Assembly: GCA_025210455.1 (NCBI GenBank)
Contig: JAOARQ010000002.1
Coordinates: 248,001 to 312,000 of the forward strand
Direction of reading: 5' to 3'
Length of the DNA stretch: 64,000 bases
Source: Pelagimonas sp.
GTDB lineage: Bacteria > Pseudomonadota > Alphaproteobacteria > Rhodobacterales > Rhodobacteraceae
Both the position numbers and the translations under genes were made by a program. Numbering within the stretch: the first letter of the stretch is position 1; each line of letters starts with the position of its first letter. Shown piece by piece: positions 1-8,836 of the stretch. The notes beneath the pieces are model-generated. The model worked only from the letters and a program-made list of their open reading frames with translations. It had not been told where the DNA came from and did not search any database.

Positions 1-3000
1 GTCTATGACGAAGGACTGGATCTGGTCACCGCCGTTGTCGCCATGATGCCGCCCGCCTGGGAAAACGATACGCAGGTCTCGCCGCAGGTGCGCGCGATGC
101 TCGAATTCTTTTCTCTGTCCGAGGAAAAGAACGATGGCCCCGCCGCGCTGGTCTTTGGCGATGGCAATGTCATCGGCGCACGGCTGGATCGTCTGGGCCT
201 GCGCCCGCTGCGATCGGTGGAAACCGATGAGTATCTCGCCGTCATGTCCGAAGCGGGCCAGTTCTATCTGCCCCCCGAAGACGTGATCCGCCGTGGCCGT
301 GTCGAAGCGGGCGGGATGATCTATTACAACCACGCCGAACAGCGCATCTATGAAACCAATGACGCGCTTGAAATGCTGGCCGCGCAGGCAGATTACCCCA
401 CCCTTCTGGAAGAGGCCCGGCTGCGCATCGACGCCCTGCCCGACCCGGAAAAAGACCCAAAAGCCGCCGCCGCCCGCTATGAGGGCGATCTGAACCGCGC
501 CGCCCGCTATGTGGCCTACACCCACAATCAGGAAAGCTTTAAGTTCCTGATGGATCCGATGCTGCATACCGGCGTCGAAAAGGTCTCGGCCATGGGCTAT
601 GGCAATGCCATCAACGCCCTCTCCGACAACGAAGGCGGCGTGGCCAAATACTTCAGCCAGCGCTTTGCGCAGGTGACCAACCCGCCGCTGGACAGCATCC
701 GCGAAGCGGACGGCATGACCCTGCGTGTGGCTCTGGGCGAAAAGCCCCATCTGGGTCAGGCGCGCCACCCGCAGATCGTGGTGGACAGCCCGGTGCTGAT
801 GATGGCCGAGGTGTTGAAAATCAAAGCCCAGACCAGCACGCCCTGGGATCGCTTTGATATCCTCTACACCCCGGATTTCGACGATGCCGCCGCCAATGAA
901 CGCCTGCTGGAACAAAGCCTTGATGCGGTGGCGGATGCGGTGGTGCAGTTCGCCCGCGACAAGGGCGGGATCGCCATCCTGTCGGATCGCCATGTCTCGC
1001 GCAATTGGGCGGCGCTGCCCATGACATTGGCGGTTTCCGCCATCAACCAGCGCCTGATCGAAGAGGGCCTGCGTTTCAAGGTGTCGCTGGTGGTGGAAAG
1101 CGGGCAGATTGCCTCGTCCCATCATATCGCCTGCGCGCTTGGCTTTGGGGCCTCGGCGGTCTACCCGCTGGGCGTGCGGATGCGTGCCGAAGAACTCTTT
1201 GGCGATGGGGATGGCGCCACCCAGGCCTATAAGAAATACAAAAAGGCCTCGGAAAAGGCGCTGATGAAGACCATGGGCAAGGTCGGCCTGTGTACCGTCG
1301 AAAGCTATTCAGGCGGTGAGTTTTTCGAACCCAACTTCCTCGACACCAATGAACCTGTGTTCAGGAAATACCTGCCCAATATGAAAACCCCGGTGGGGGG
1401 CGTGCGCTTTGCCAGCATCGCTCAATCCACCGCCGATTGGCACGCCCGCGCGCTGACCGTTGAATCCGATGCAGATGTGCCGATGCTGGGGCTGTTCAAG
1501 GAACGTTCCGAAGGGGCGGGCCACAGCTATGGCACCACGGCGGTGCGCGGCTTTGTTGACCTGACCGAAGAACCCATCAGTTTTGCCGAAGGCGAAGGCG
1601 AAAACGATCCGTTCCGCCTGATGACCCTGCGCCAGATGGACGATGCCTTTGGCATCTCGGACGATGGCTATGTGAACACCAGCTTTGACCGGCTCAGCGA
1701 TGACCAGATCAACGGCTTTGACATCACCCCCGGCTATCGCGATTTCAGCCGCCGCATGAGCGAAGAACGTCACAAGCGCCCCGCCGCCCTGCGCGATGTG
1801 CTGGAATTCCCGGCGGATATCACCTTCCTTGATAAAGTTGGTGACATCAAACGCGAGATGATGCTGTTCAACCGCGCGGGAAACCGCGATTTCGCCATCC
1901 GCGGGCTCGAGGTCGAACACACAGGCGGCGATGACTATGTGCTGCGCCTGAGCGGCCCCAAGGCCAATGACATCCGCCGCCTTGATGCGCTGCGCCTGAC
2001 CCTGATTGATCGCTTTGGCGATGATGTGGTCAGCAATGCGGTGACAGGCGGCGTGCTGAAAGTCACCGTCAAAGGCTGGGCGCTCGATTATGTCTCGCGT
2101 ATTCGCCCGGCCCCGGCTGCGATTGACCTTTGCGATGTGCAGCCCGCCTGCGAAATCACCCCGAGACTGGCCTCGGGCGCGATGTCGCATGGGGCGCTTG
2201 TGGCCTCGGCGCACGAAGCGGTGGCGCATGGCACCAATATGGTGGGTGGCATGTCCAATTCCGGCGAAGGCGGCGAACATATCTCGCGCTACGGCACCCT
2301 GCGCGCCTCGCGGATCAAACAGTTTGCCTCGGGCCGTTTTGGCGTCTGGGCGGGCTATCTGGCGGAACCCAATCTCGAAGAAATCGAAATCAAGATCGGT
2401 CAGGGCGCCAAGCCCGGCGAAGGCGGCCAGCTGCCCGCGCCCAAAGTCACCGTGGAAATCGCCGCCGCCCGTGGCGGCACCCCCGGTGTTGAACTGATTT
2501 CACCCCCGCCCCACCATGACACCTATTCCATCGAAGACCTCGGCCAGCTGATCCACGACGCCAAGGCCGCGCGGGTGCGGGTGATTGTCAAACTCGTCTC
2601 ATCAGAAGGCATCGGCACCATCGCCGTCGGCGTGGCCAAGGCCGGGGCTGATGTGATCAACGTGGCAGGCGGCACAGGCGGCACCGGGGCGGCTTCGGTG
2701 ACATCGCTGAAATACACCGGGCGCGCCGCCGAAATCGGCATCGCCGAGGTACATCAGGCCCTGTGCGCCAATGGCATCCGGCAAAAGGTCATCCTGCGCT
2801 GTTCCGGCGCGATGCAGACCGGATCCGACGTGGTCAAAGCCGCGCTTCTGGGCGGGGACAGCTTTGAATTCGGCACAACCGCGCTGATGATGCTGAAATG
2901 CGTGATGGCGAAAAACTGCAACGTCAAATGCCCCGCAGGCCTGACCACCAACCCCGAAGTCTTTGACGGCGACCCGCGCGCATTGGCGCAATATCTGCTG

Positions 3001-4605
3001 AACATCGCCCATGAAACCCGCGAGATCCTCGCGCATCTGGGGTTCCGCAGCCTGGACGAAGCCCGCGGTCGCGCCGATCTGCTGCATCTGCTGGATCACC
3101 CGGCCTCGGTCGGGCAGCTGAACCTGCGCGATATGCTGACCTCGGTGCCGGAAAACCCGGTGGAAAACCCGATCTATCTGGAACGCGACTTTGCCGTTGA
3201 CGACAAACTGCTGGAACAGGTGCAGGCCCGCCTGCTGAACGGCTCTGAAAGCCGGATCGAACTGCGCCCCAATGAACCGCTGAACAACCGCAACAAATCT
3301 GTGGGGGGCCAGCTGGCGATTGATCTGGAACGGCAGTTGAACCACGAACTCAGCGATCTGCCCGCCGCCGCACTGCAAGATGGCCGGGGCCGCCGCTATC
3401 TGGATATGCAGGCGCTGCGGATCGTCACGCAGGGCTCTGCCGGGCAAAGCTTTGGCGCATTCTGCAATGACGGCATGGTCATGGACCACACCGGCACCTG
3501 CAACGACGGCGTCGGCAAAGGGGCCTGCGGCGGTGAAATCATCGTGCGCTCCCCCGGTGGCGGATCCGCTATGGAAAACGTGCTGGTGGGTAACTTTGCG
3601 CTCTTTGGCGCAACTGGTGGCCGCACCTTTATCGAAGGTCAGGCGGGCGACCGTTTCGCTGTGCGCAACTCAGGCGCGACAGCAGTGGTCGAAGGTGTGG
3701 GCGATTTTTGCGCCGAATATATGACCAACGGCGCGATCCTGAATCTGGGTGACTTTGCCAAAGGCTATGGCAACGGCATGTCCGGCGGCTTTGCCTACCA
3801 ATACGACCCCTATGGCCGCCTGCCCGAGATGCTCAGCCGCGATTCCGTCTTTATGGGCACGCTCACCGATGGCAGCCCCGAAGCCGACATTCACCGCGAT
3901 GCTGTCAAACAACTGCTGACATGGCACGTGGCCGCGACCGGTTCGCAAAAGGCGCGCAGCCTGCTGGCGGATTGGGAAAAGGTGATGGCCGATATGGCAT
4001 GGGTCATGCCCAAGGCGCTGCTGCAATATCAAGATGCCGATGCCATCCTGAAAGCCAAAACCCGCAAAGATCTGATCGACGAACTGGCAACAGCGCTGGC
4101 CGCCCATCAGGTTTCTGAGCTGAAAAAGGCCTGGAAACACGGGCGTCCGGTACATCGTGGCATCACCCCCGATTACGGCGATATGGACACCCAGGAAATG
4201 TTCAAACTGCTCAACAGCTATTTCGTGCTGGAAATGGCGCAGGTCATGGCCGCAAAACGTGCCGGGAAAACCGCCGATCAAAAGGCCAAAGACAAACTGG
4301 CCCGCAACCTGATCCTGACAGAAGACTTTGCCCTGATGTCAGCGCTGGCCAAACACGCCAAACAGGCGGTCAGCGATTATGACGATCCGGGGCTGGCGAC
4401 ACTGGTGTCCAACAAACGCCTGCGCGATTTCAAACAGGCGCTGTCGATGCGCAATATTCTCAGCATGGACAGCCCCGGCACCTATGCCTGGATCCTGCAT
4501 CAGGATCGCAAAAACAGAAATGCGCTCGGAGAAATCCCCAGCTTTGATGAATTGTTTGCCCAAAATGCGCTGCCCGATGTGATGGCGCGCTCGGCAGCGG
4601 AGTAA
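1..4605 (+). CDS. gltB: glutamate synthase large subunit (5' truncated by window edge)
   Basis: The frame is open from base 1, so the N-terminal nucleophile cysteine of the class II glutaminase domain lies outside; 1534 codons are visible. The remainder of the glutaminase domain is followed by the central domain, the FMN-binding synthase barrel (from about residue 715, with SGAMSHGAL and NSGEGGEH) and the GXGXG beta-helix (about 1135-1270). GltB transfers glutamine amide nitrogen to 2-oxoglutarate, giving glutamate. The 3Fe-4S cysteines are at visible residues 967, 973 and 977 (CVMAKNCNVKC), one residue closer at the last step than the usual C-x5-C-x4-C as I recall it. About 190 residues follow the point where ordinary GltB chains stop. 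A diflavin reductase begins 3 bases later; no gltD is present. Confidence 0.93.
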   Translation, partial: VYDEGLDLVTAVVAMMPPAWENDTQVSPQVRAMLEFFSLSEEKNDGPAALVFGDGNVIGARLDRLGLRPLRSVETDEYLAVMSEAGQFYLPPEDVIRRGRVEAGGMIYYNHAEQRIYETNDALEMLAAQADYPTLLEEARLRIDALPDPEKDPKAAAARYEGDLNRAARYVAYTHNQESFKFLMDPMLHTGVEKVSAMGYGNAINALSDNEGGVAKYFSQRFAQVTNPPLDSIREADGMTLRVALGEKPHLGQARHPQIVVDSPVLMMAEVLKIKAQTSTPWDRFDILYTPDFDDAAANERLLEQSLDAVADAVVQFARDKGGIAILSDRHVSRNWAALPMTLAVSAINQRLIEEGLRFKVSLVVESGQIASSHHIACALGFGASAVYPLGVRMRAEELFGDGDGATQAYKKYKKASEKALMKTMGKVGLCTVESYSGGEFFEPNFLDTNEPVFRKYLPNMKTPVGGVRFASIAQSTADWHARALTVESDADVPMLGLFKERSEGAGHSYGTTAVRGFVDLTEEPISFAEGEGENDPFRLMTLRQMDDAFGISDDGYVNTSFDRLSDDQINGFDITPGYRDFSRRMSEERHKRPAALRDVLEFPADITFLDKVGDIKREMMLFNRAGNRDFAIRGLEVEHTGGDDYVLRLSGPKANDIRRLDALRLTLIDRFGDDVVSNAVTGGVLKVTVKGWALDYVSRIRPAPAAIDLCDVQPACEITPRLASGAMSHGALVASAHEAVAHGTNMVGGMSNSGEGGEHISRYGTLRASRIKQFASGRFGVWAGYLAEPNLEEIEIKIGQGAKPGEGGQLPAPKVTVEIAAARGGTPGVELISPPPHHDTYSIEDLGQLIHDAKAARVRVIVKLVSSEGIGTIAVGVAKAGADVINVAGGTGGTGAASVTSLKYTGRAAEIGIAEVHQALCANGIRQKVILRCSGAMQTGSDVVKAALLGGDSFEFGTTALMMLKCVMAKNCNVKCPAGLTTNPEVFDGDPRALAQYLLNIAHETREILAHLGFRSLDEARGRADLLHLLDHPASVGQLNLRDMLTSVPENPVENPIYLERDFAVDDKLLEQVQARLLNGSESRIELRPNEPLNNRNKSVGGQLAIDLERQLNHELSDLPAAALQDGRGRRYLDMQALRIVTQGSAGQSFGAFCNDGMVMDHTGTCNDGVGKGACGGEIIVRSPGGGSAMENVLVGNFALFGATGGRTFIEGQAGDRFAVRNSGATAVVEGVGDFCAEYMTNGAILNLGDFAKGYGNGMSGGFAYQYDPYGRLPEMLSRDSVFMGTLTDGSPEADIHRDAVKQLLTWHVAATGSQKARSLLADWEKVMADMAWVMPKALLQYQDADAILKAKTRKDLIDELATALAAHQVSELKKAWKHGRPVHRGITPDYGDMDTQEMFKLLNSYFVLEMAQVMAAKRAGKTADQKAKDKLARNLILTEDFALMSALAKHAKQAVSDYDDPGLATLVSNKRLRDFKQALSMRNILSMDSPGTYAWILHQDRKNRNALGEIPSFDELFAQNALPDVMARSAAE

Positions 4606-4608
4606 AAG

Positions 4609-6351
4609 ATGAAACTACCCTATATTCCCGAAGACGCACCCTTTAACGGCGAACAGCGCAACTGGCTTGGTGGCTTTCTGGCAGGTCTTCATTCGCGCGT
4701 TGTGATGGGCGGCGGCGCGGTCACTGCCGCCGAAGCCCCGGTTCAGGCCAAACCGCTGGACATCCTGTTTGGCACCCAGACAGGCAATGCCGAAGAGGTC
4801 GCCAACGAAGCCGCCGAACTGGCCAAATCCAAAGGGTTCGCCCCCCGTGTGGCAGAACTGGATGCGGTTGAAATGGATCAGCTGGCGGCGATGGAAAACC
4901 TGATCGTCGTGATCTCCACCTATGGCGAAGGCGAAATGCCCGATAACGCCGAACTCTTCTGGGAAAGCCTCTCTGCCACCACCGCGCCGCGTCTGGAAAA
5001 CCTGAATTACGGCGTGCTGGCACTGGGCGACACCAGCTATGAACACTTCTGTCAGGCGGGCAAGCTGATCGACACACGGCTGGAACAGCTGGGCGCAAAA
5101 CGTCTGGGCGCGCGCGTTGATTGTGACGTCGATTTCGAAGACGCCGCCAGCGCATGGCTGGGGGCCACAATTCCCGATGCAGGCAGTGCAGTTGCCAATG
5201 ACAGCGCCGCCCCTGCCGCCAAAAAAGAGAAATCCGGGTTCTCGCGCAAAAAACCCTATCTCTCGACCATGCTGGAAAACCGCATCCTGTCGGGGCCGAC
5301 CTCTGCCAAGGAAATTCGCCACCTGTCTTTTGATCTGGGCGACAGCGGCATGACCTACGAAGCCGGCGATGCGCTGGGTGTGATGCCCGTGAACAACCCG
5401 GTGCTGGTCGACACGCTGATCAAACGGCTGGGTGCCACCGCTGAGACTGCCGTTTCAGGGCATGACACGGGTCTTGGCGCGCTGCTCACATCCTCGCTTG
5501 AAATCTGCACCCCGTCCAAAGACCTGATCACCGAAATCGAAAAACGCGCCCAGCACGAAGAACTGAGCCATGTTCTGGGCCACGGCGACAAAGAGGCGCT
5601 AGACGCCTTTCTTTGGGGGAAAGACACGCTGGATCTGCTGAACCTGACCCCGGATCTGCAAATATCAGTCGATGACTTTGTGTCCTGGCTGAAACCGCTG
5701 CAGCACCGCGCCTATTCCATCAGCTCCAGCCCCAATGCCCACCCCGGTGAGGTACATCTGACCGTGGCTGCTGTGCGCTGGATGTATGATCATCGCGCCC
5801 ATGGCGGCGTCTGTTCCACTTTCCTGTCCGATCATGTGCCCGTAGGCGCGCAGGCGGGGATCTTCATGTCCGCCAACAAAAGCTTCCGCGTGCCCGCAGA
5901 CAATGACGTGCCCATGATCATGGTCGGCCCCGGCACCGGCATCGCCCCTTTCCGCGCCTTTCTGGAAGAACGTCAGGCGCGTGGTGCCAAAGGGGCCAAC
6001 TGGCTGTTCTTTGGCGATCAGCACCGCGAAAGCGATTTCATCTACGAAGATGAAATCAGCGCCATGAGCAGCGCGGGCCTGCTGACCCGTCTGGATCTGG
6101 CCTTTTCGCGCGATCAGGCGGAAAAGATCTATGTGCAGAACCGCATGATCGAAAATGGCAAAGATCTTTTCTACATGCTGGAAGAAGGCGGTCATTTCTA
6201 TGTCTGCGGCGATGCCACCCGCATGGCCAAAGACGTGGATGCCGCACTGCATCACATCATCGAAACCCAGGGCGGCATGACCCCCGAGGCGGCAACGGAT
6301 TACGTGAACCGTCTCAAGCGTGACAAACGCTATGTGCGGGACGTCTACTAA
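4609..6351 (+). CDS. NADPH-dependent diflavin reductase (CysJ-like, sulfite reductase alpha type)
   Basis: 580 residues. A short N-terminal region (IPEDAPF...QRNWLGGFLAGL, often seen in this family) precedes a flavodoxin domain (about 51-190, phosphate loop GTQTGNAEE, STYGEGEMPDNA), an FAD domain with the RAYSISS motif (about 367-373) and an NADPH domain with GPGTGIAPFRAF (about 440). It ends in a terminal tyrosine, as diflavin reductases do. Electrons should run NADPH to FAD to FMN to a partner protein. It follows gltB by 3 bases and no sulfite reductase hemoprotein is nearby, so GltB is the obvious candidate partner (inference). A bona fide CysJ that simply sits here is the alternative. Confidence 0.88.
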   Translation: MKLPYIPEDAPFNGEQRNWLGGFLAGLHSRVVMGGGAVTAAEAPVQAKPLDILFGTQTGNAEEVANEAAELAKSKGFAPRVAELDAVEMDQLAAMENLIVVISTYGEGEMPDNAELFWESLSATTAPRLENLNYGVLALGDTSYEHFCQAGKLIDTRLEQLGAKRLGARVDCDVDFEDAASAWLGATIPDAGSAVANDSAAPAAKKEKSGFSRKKPYLSTMLENRILSGPTSAKEIRHLSFDLGDSGMTYEAGDALGVMPVNNPVLVDTLIKRLGATAETAVSGHDTGLGALLTSSLEICTPSKDLITEIEKRAQHEELSHVLGHGDKEALDAFLWGKDTLDLLNLTPDLQISVDDFVSWLKPLQHRAYSISSSPNAHPGEVHLTVAAVRWMYDHRAHGGVCSTFLSDHVPVGAQAGIFMSANKSFRVPADNDVPMIMVGPGTGIAPFRAFLEERQARGAKGANWLFFGDQHRESDFIYEDEISAMSSAGLLTRLDLAFSRDQAEKIYVQNRMIENGKDLFYMLEEGGHFYVCGDATRMAKDVDAALHHIIETQGGMTPEAATDYVNRLKRDKRYVRDVY

Positions 6352-6360
6352 GGGGGTGTC

Positions 6361-7338
6361 ATGCCTCACCGCTGTTTGCACGGCCCGTGCAGCCCCTGCG
6401 CGGCAACCCCTCTGCCCGCGACTCTGGAGGAACTCAGCCAGACCGCAGTCGTGACCGAGCTGGGCCATGACATGGAAACGCTGGCGCTGATGGGGACACA
6501 GTTTGACGATGTCCTCATCACCACCCGCAACTCTGGGGCGCTGGTTTCGGGCGGGGGTGGGTATGCGCCCCTGCAAACCACCCATATGCCGCTGCGCCTC
6601 AGCCAGCGGCGCGTTTCTGTGCGTGTGTCCCCCCTGCCAGAGCTGCGCCTGATCCACTGTCAGGGCAATCCCGAAACCCGACAGCCTTCGGCCCTTGCCG
6701 CGGTTGACCCTCATGGGCAGATCCACCACCGGGTGCAATATGTCTCTGACTTTGACACCAGCGTTGCCCAAAGTCTGCCCCCTGTCCCCGCCGTGGCCCT
6801 GCCCGCGCAGCCTGTCAGGCAAACACCGGAAAATGTCATCTCACTGCCCGCCGTCAAACAGGCCCGCGACAGCTGGGCCACCTTGGATGCCGGGCAGCAC
6901 CTGAACGATCTGATCGCAGATCGCGGCACCCGCCGCGCGCAGACCCTGCCCTATGTGGGCCGCGAAAACGCCTGGGCCGTGCTGCCGCAGGTCTTGCAAA
7001 GCTTTCTGGGCCACCTCGACAACCGCCGCTTCAGCTTTGCCCGCTTTGTCCCCGCCAAGGGGCTGCTACAGGCCGATGTCGGTGCCTTTGAACAGGCACG
7101 GTGGTTTGGCGCGGTCTTTCTGGGCAGCTCTCGGCGCGGCAGTTTCTCGCTTGATCTGCACCAAGTCCACAGCCTCTGGGTCACCGCCTCACCGCAGCAC
7201 TGGCAGCTTGAAATCTATGACGCGCAGGATCAGGCGCTGGCCGTTCTGGCCGCAGATCCTTTGGGCAATACCAGCCTGTGGCGCGATTTCCTGATTTCAC
7301 TGCCGCGCCTGAACCACAGTCACAGCATCAGCCGATAG
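6361..7338 (+). CDS. HemS/ChuX-like putative heme-utilisation protein
   Basis: 325 residues starting 9 bases after the diflavin reductase, with a GGGGGTG ribosome site. Two similar halves can be seen. The segments FDDVLITTRNSG, VDPHGQIHHRVQY and a C-terminal HQVHSLWV...LEIYDAQDQALAVL...LWRDFLISLP resemble the repeated pattern of HemS/HmuS heme-handling proteins (a tryptophan-containing strand, a 'D-x-G' turn followed by H-x-V/I-Y, and a W-R-x-L end). Similarity is by eye and distant; the cysteine-rich N-terminus (residues 5-13) is not typical. No heme transporter genes are adjacent. Placement in the gltB-reductase operon suggests a redox-linked role. The 3' end overlaps the convergent GNAT gene by 19 bases. 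Confidence 0.5.
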   Translation: MPHRCLHGPCSPCAATPLPATLEELSQTAVVTELGHDMETLALMGTQFDDVLITTRNSGALVSGGGGYAPLQTTHMPLRLSQRRVSVRVSPLPELRLIHCQGNPETRQPSALAAVDPHGQIHHRVQYVSDFDTSVAQSLPPVPAVALPAQPVRQTPENVISLPAVKQARDSWATLDAGQHLNDLIADRGTRRAQTLPYVGRENAWAVLPQVLQSFLGHLDNRRFSFARFVPAKGLLQADVGAFEQARWFGAVFLGSSRRGSFSLDLHQVHSLWVTASPQHWQLEIYDAQDQALAVLAADPLGNTSLWRDFLISLPRLNHSHSISR

Positions 7339-7826
7339 ACATTGTTCAGATAGCCCTGATCGTCGATCTGAAACTCGGTCTCGCCAATCTTTTCAAACCC
7401 CTGCGCCAGATAAAACCCAATCGCCGGATGGTTTTCCGCATTGGTCGTCAACCAGACCGATACCGCCCCCGAGGCACGACAATGCGCTAACGCCGCTGCC
7501 AGCAGGCGCTGGCCGATGCCCTTCCCATGATGGCGCGGCTGTATGTAAAAAGTAGCGATCTCCATCTCAGAACACCCCGGTACCGGGGCGGCACTTTTCG
7601 CGCTGACACGGATAAACCCATCAATCCCCTCGGCATTTTGCGACACCACAATATGCTGCTCGGGATCCTCGATAAGCGCCAGCATGCGCGCGGTGGTGAA
7701 TTCTTCCAGCGCATAATCCGCAAAGAACCCCCGCACACCCGCCTTCAGATAGGTGCCAATCCACACTTCAATCGAAATCGCCGCGATGCTTGAGGCATCC
7801 TCGGCCACAGCCAAACGCAAAGTCAA
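7320..7826 (-). CDS. GNAT family N-acetyltransferase
   Basis: The GNAT fold begins at LTLRLAVAEDASSIA and has the acetyl-CoA loop QPRHHGKGIGQRLL, then a C-terminal FYLAQGFEKIGE strand/helix typical of the family. Substrate unknown. I place the start at the TTG at 7826, preceded by a GGAGAGGG ribosome site; this gives 168 residues. The longer reading from a GTG at 7895 would translate a 3'-end fragment of the neighbouring glutathione-transferase-like gene in the wrong frame, so it is unlikely. Convergent overlap of 19 bases with the HemS-like gene. Confidence 0.8.
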   Translation of the reverse strand: MTLRLAVAEDASSIAAISIEVWIGTYLKAGVRGFFADYALEEFTTARMLALIEDPEQHIVVSQNAEGIDGFIRVSAKSAAPVPGCSEMEIATFYIQPRHHGKGIGQRLLAAALAHCRASGAVSVWLTTNAENHPAIGFYLAQGFEKIGETEFQIDDQGYLNNVYRLML

Positions 7827-7859
7827 ACCTAACCCTCTCCAAACCAGATCGGCGCATCC
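7824..7859 (-). repeat. 36-bp direct repeat, left copy: fragment of the 3' end of the GST-like gene
   Basis: Matches 8193-8228 at 33 of 36 positions, including 24 identical bases (7836-7859 = 8205-8228). Read on the minus strand it encodes DAPIWFGEG and a TAG, the same tail as the intact GST-like gene (DAPIWFGED, TAG). The 369-base offset spans a small AT-rich ORF, as if a segment had been inserted with duplication of the gene end. Confidence 0.8.
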
Positions 7860-7891
7860 TCCAGTCGCAATCGTACTTCCCAGTAAATTGT

Positions 7892-8119
7892 TCACCTACC
7901 TTTTGAAGCTATGTACGCGAGTATGTTCCAGCCAGTCACCACAACCCACAAAAAGAACACCGACATCATTCCCTGGGCAATCACAACGGACTTTTGCGGA
8001 TATCGAGTGACTAAAATCGATAACACTATGAAAAATGCAAAATAACTAAGAACCGTCGCAAAAATCGTTAATCTTGGGCGGTTTCTCAAATATTCGCCAT
8101 AGCGCGTATAAAAACCCAT
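7892..8119 (-). CDS. small membrane protein, unknown function, AT-rich
   Basis: 75 residues from an ATG at 8119 (GAGGGG lies upstream); a longer form from the ATG at 8140 is possible. Two hydrophobic segments are visible (LTIFATVLSYFAFFIVLSIL and a second around VFFLWVVVTGWNILAYI), separated by a short charged loop, giving a likely two-pass inner-membrane protein. I recognise no family. Base composition is clearly more AT-rich than the flanking genes, and the ORF lies wholly between the two 36-bp direct repeats, so recent acquisition is likely. Confidence 0.55.
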   Translation of the reverse strand: MGFYTRYGEYLRNRPRLTIFATVLSYFAFFIVLSILVTRYPQKSVVIAQGMMSVFFLWVVVTGWNILAYIASKGR

Positions 8120-8192
8120 AGAATTATTGCCCCTCAGCATCCCGAACGAAAAATAAATTGAACGAAGTCACGAATTTTATAGGGAAAAAATG

Positions 8193-8228
8193 CAAACCTA
8201 GTCTTCTCCAAACCAGATCGGCGCATCC
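8193..8228 (-). repeat. 36-bp direct repeat, right copy (true 3' end of GST-like gene)
   Basis: Contains the last codons and TAG (8200-8198) of the GST-like gene. Partner of 7824-7859. Together the pair brackets about 330 bases of AT-rich DNA with one small ORF. Confidence 0.8.
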
Positions 8229-8836
8229 CCCGGTTGCCAGGGGGCGTATTTCTGCATCACGCCGGTGAACAGCGTGCTCTCCAGAAAACAATCCAGCCAG
8301 CGCCGCAGTTCCGGCCAGTCCTGCGCATCAAACCAGTTGCGATCAATATAGGCGAACTGGCGCACAAACGGCAGGATCGCCAGATCCGCCAGCGACGCCC
8401 GCGCGCCAAACAGCCAGTCCTGCCCGTGCAGCCGGGCATCCAGATCATGCAGCACTGCGCAGGCCTTGTCCCGCTCGGCGGCGTGATCCAGATCGGGATA
8501 GCGGGTGGTGTATTTCGTATGATCCAGCGCCGCCTTGAACGGCCCGTCATTGCGGGCAATCAGCGCGTGACCTTCGTCAGGCATCTGCAAAAGCCCCTCC
8601 GGATCGCGCTGCTCCAGCGCCCAGATCATCACCTCAAGGCTTTCATCAATCACCCGAGATCCCAGACGCAGCGCAGGCACCGTCGCCGTAGGCGAGGTGT
8701 CCAAAAACGCCTGCGGCTTGTGGCGCAGCACAATCTCGCGCAGTTCGACCCGCTGCCCGGCAGAGGCCAGCGCCAGACGCGCCCGCATCGCATAGGGACA
8801 CCGGCGAAAAGACCAAAGGATCGGCGTATCTGACAT
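8198..8836 (-). CDS. glutathione S-transferase-like protein
   Basis: 212 residues from the ATG at 8836 (MSDTPILWSF), with an AAGG ribosome site upstream; the longer frame to 8941 has no domain support. The N-terminal thioredoxin-like domain carries RRCPYAMRARLAL, a CPYA motif like that of glutaredoxin-2-type GSTs, then VPALRLG and DESLEVM, the usual glutathione-binding turn region. The all-helical C-terminal domain includes LADLAILPFVRQF, the conserved N-capping region. Likely a thiol transferase or glutathione-dependent reductase; substrate unknown. Confidence 0.85.
   Translation of the reverse strand: MSDTPILWSFRRCPYAMRARLALASAGQRVELREIVLRHKPQAFLDTSPTATVPALRLGSRVIDESLEVMIWALEQRDPEGLLQMPDEGHALIARNDGPFKAALDHTKYTTRYPDLDHAAERDKACAVLHDLDARLHGQDWLFGARASLADLAILPFVRQFAYIDRNWFDAQDWPELRRWLDCFLESTLFTGVMQKYAPWQPGDAPIWFGED

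Noticed and set aside
1309-2280. 323-codon open frame on the minus strand inside gltB
   Set aside because: Antisense shadow of a GC-rich coding gene; no domain, no ribosome site, His/Ala/Arg-biased composition.
2602-3489. 295-codon minus-strand frame in gltB
   Set aside because: Same reason: shadow frame over the conserved barrel and GXGXG coding sequence.
5665-6822. 385-codon minus-strand frame across the reductase and HemS-like genes
   Set aside because: It spans two well supported plus-strand genes; no motifs of its own.
7320-7895. GNAT gene starting at the GTG at 7895
   Set aside because: The first 23 codons would read an out-of-frame piece of the GST-like tail; the TTG at 7826 has a good ribosome site and starts at the fold.
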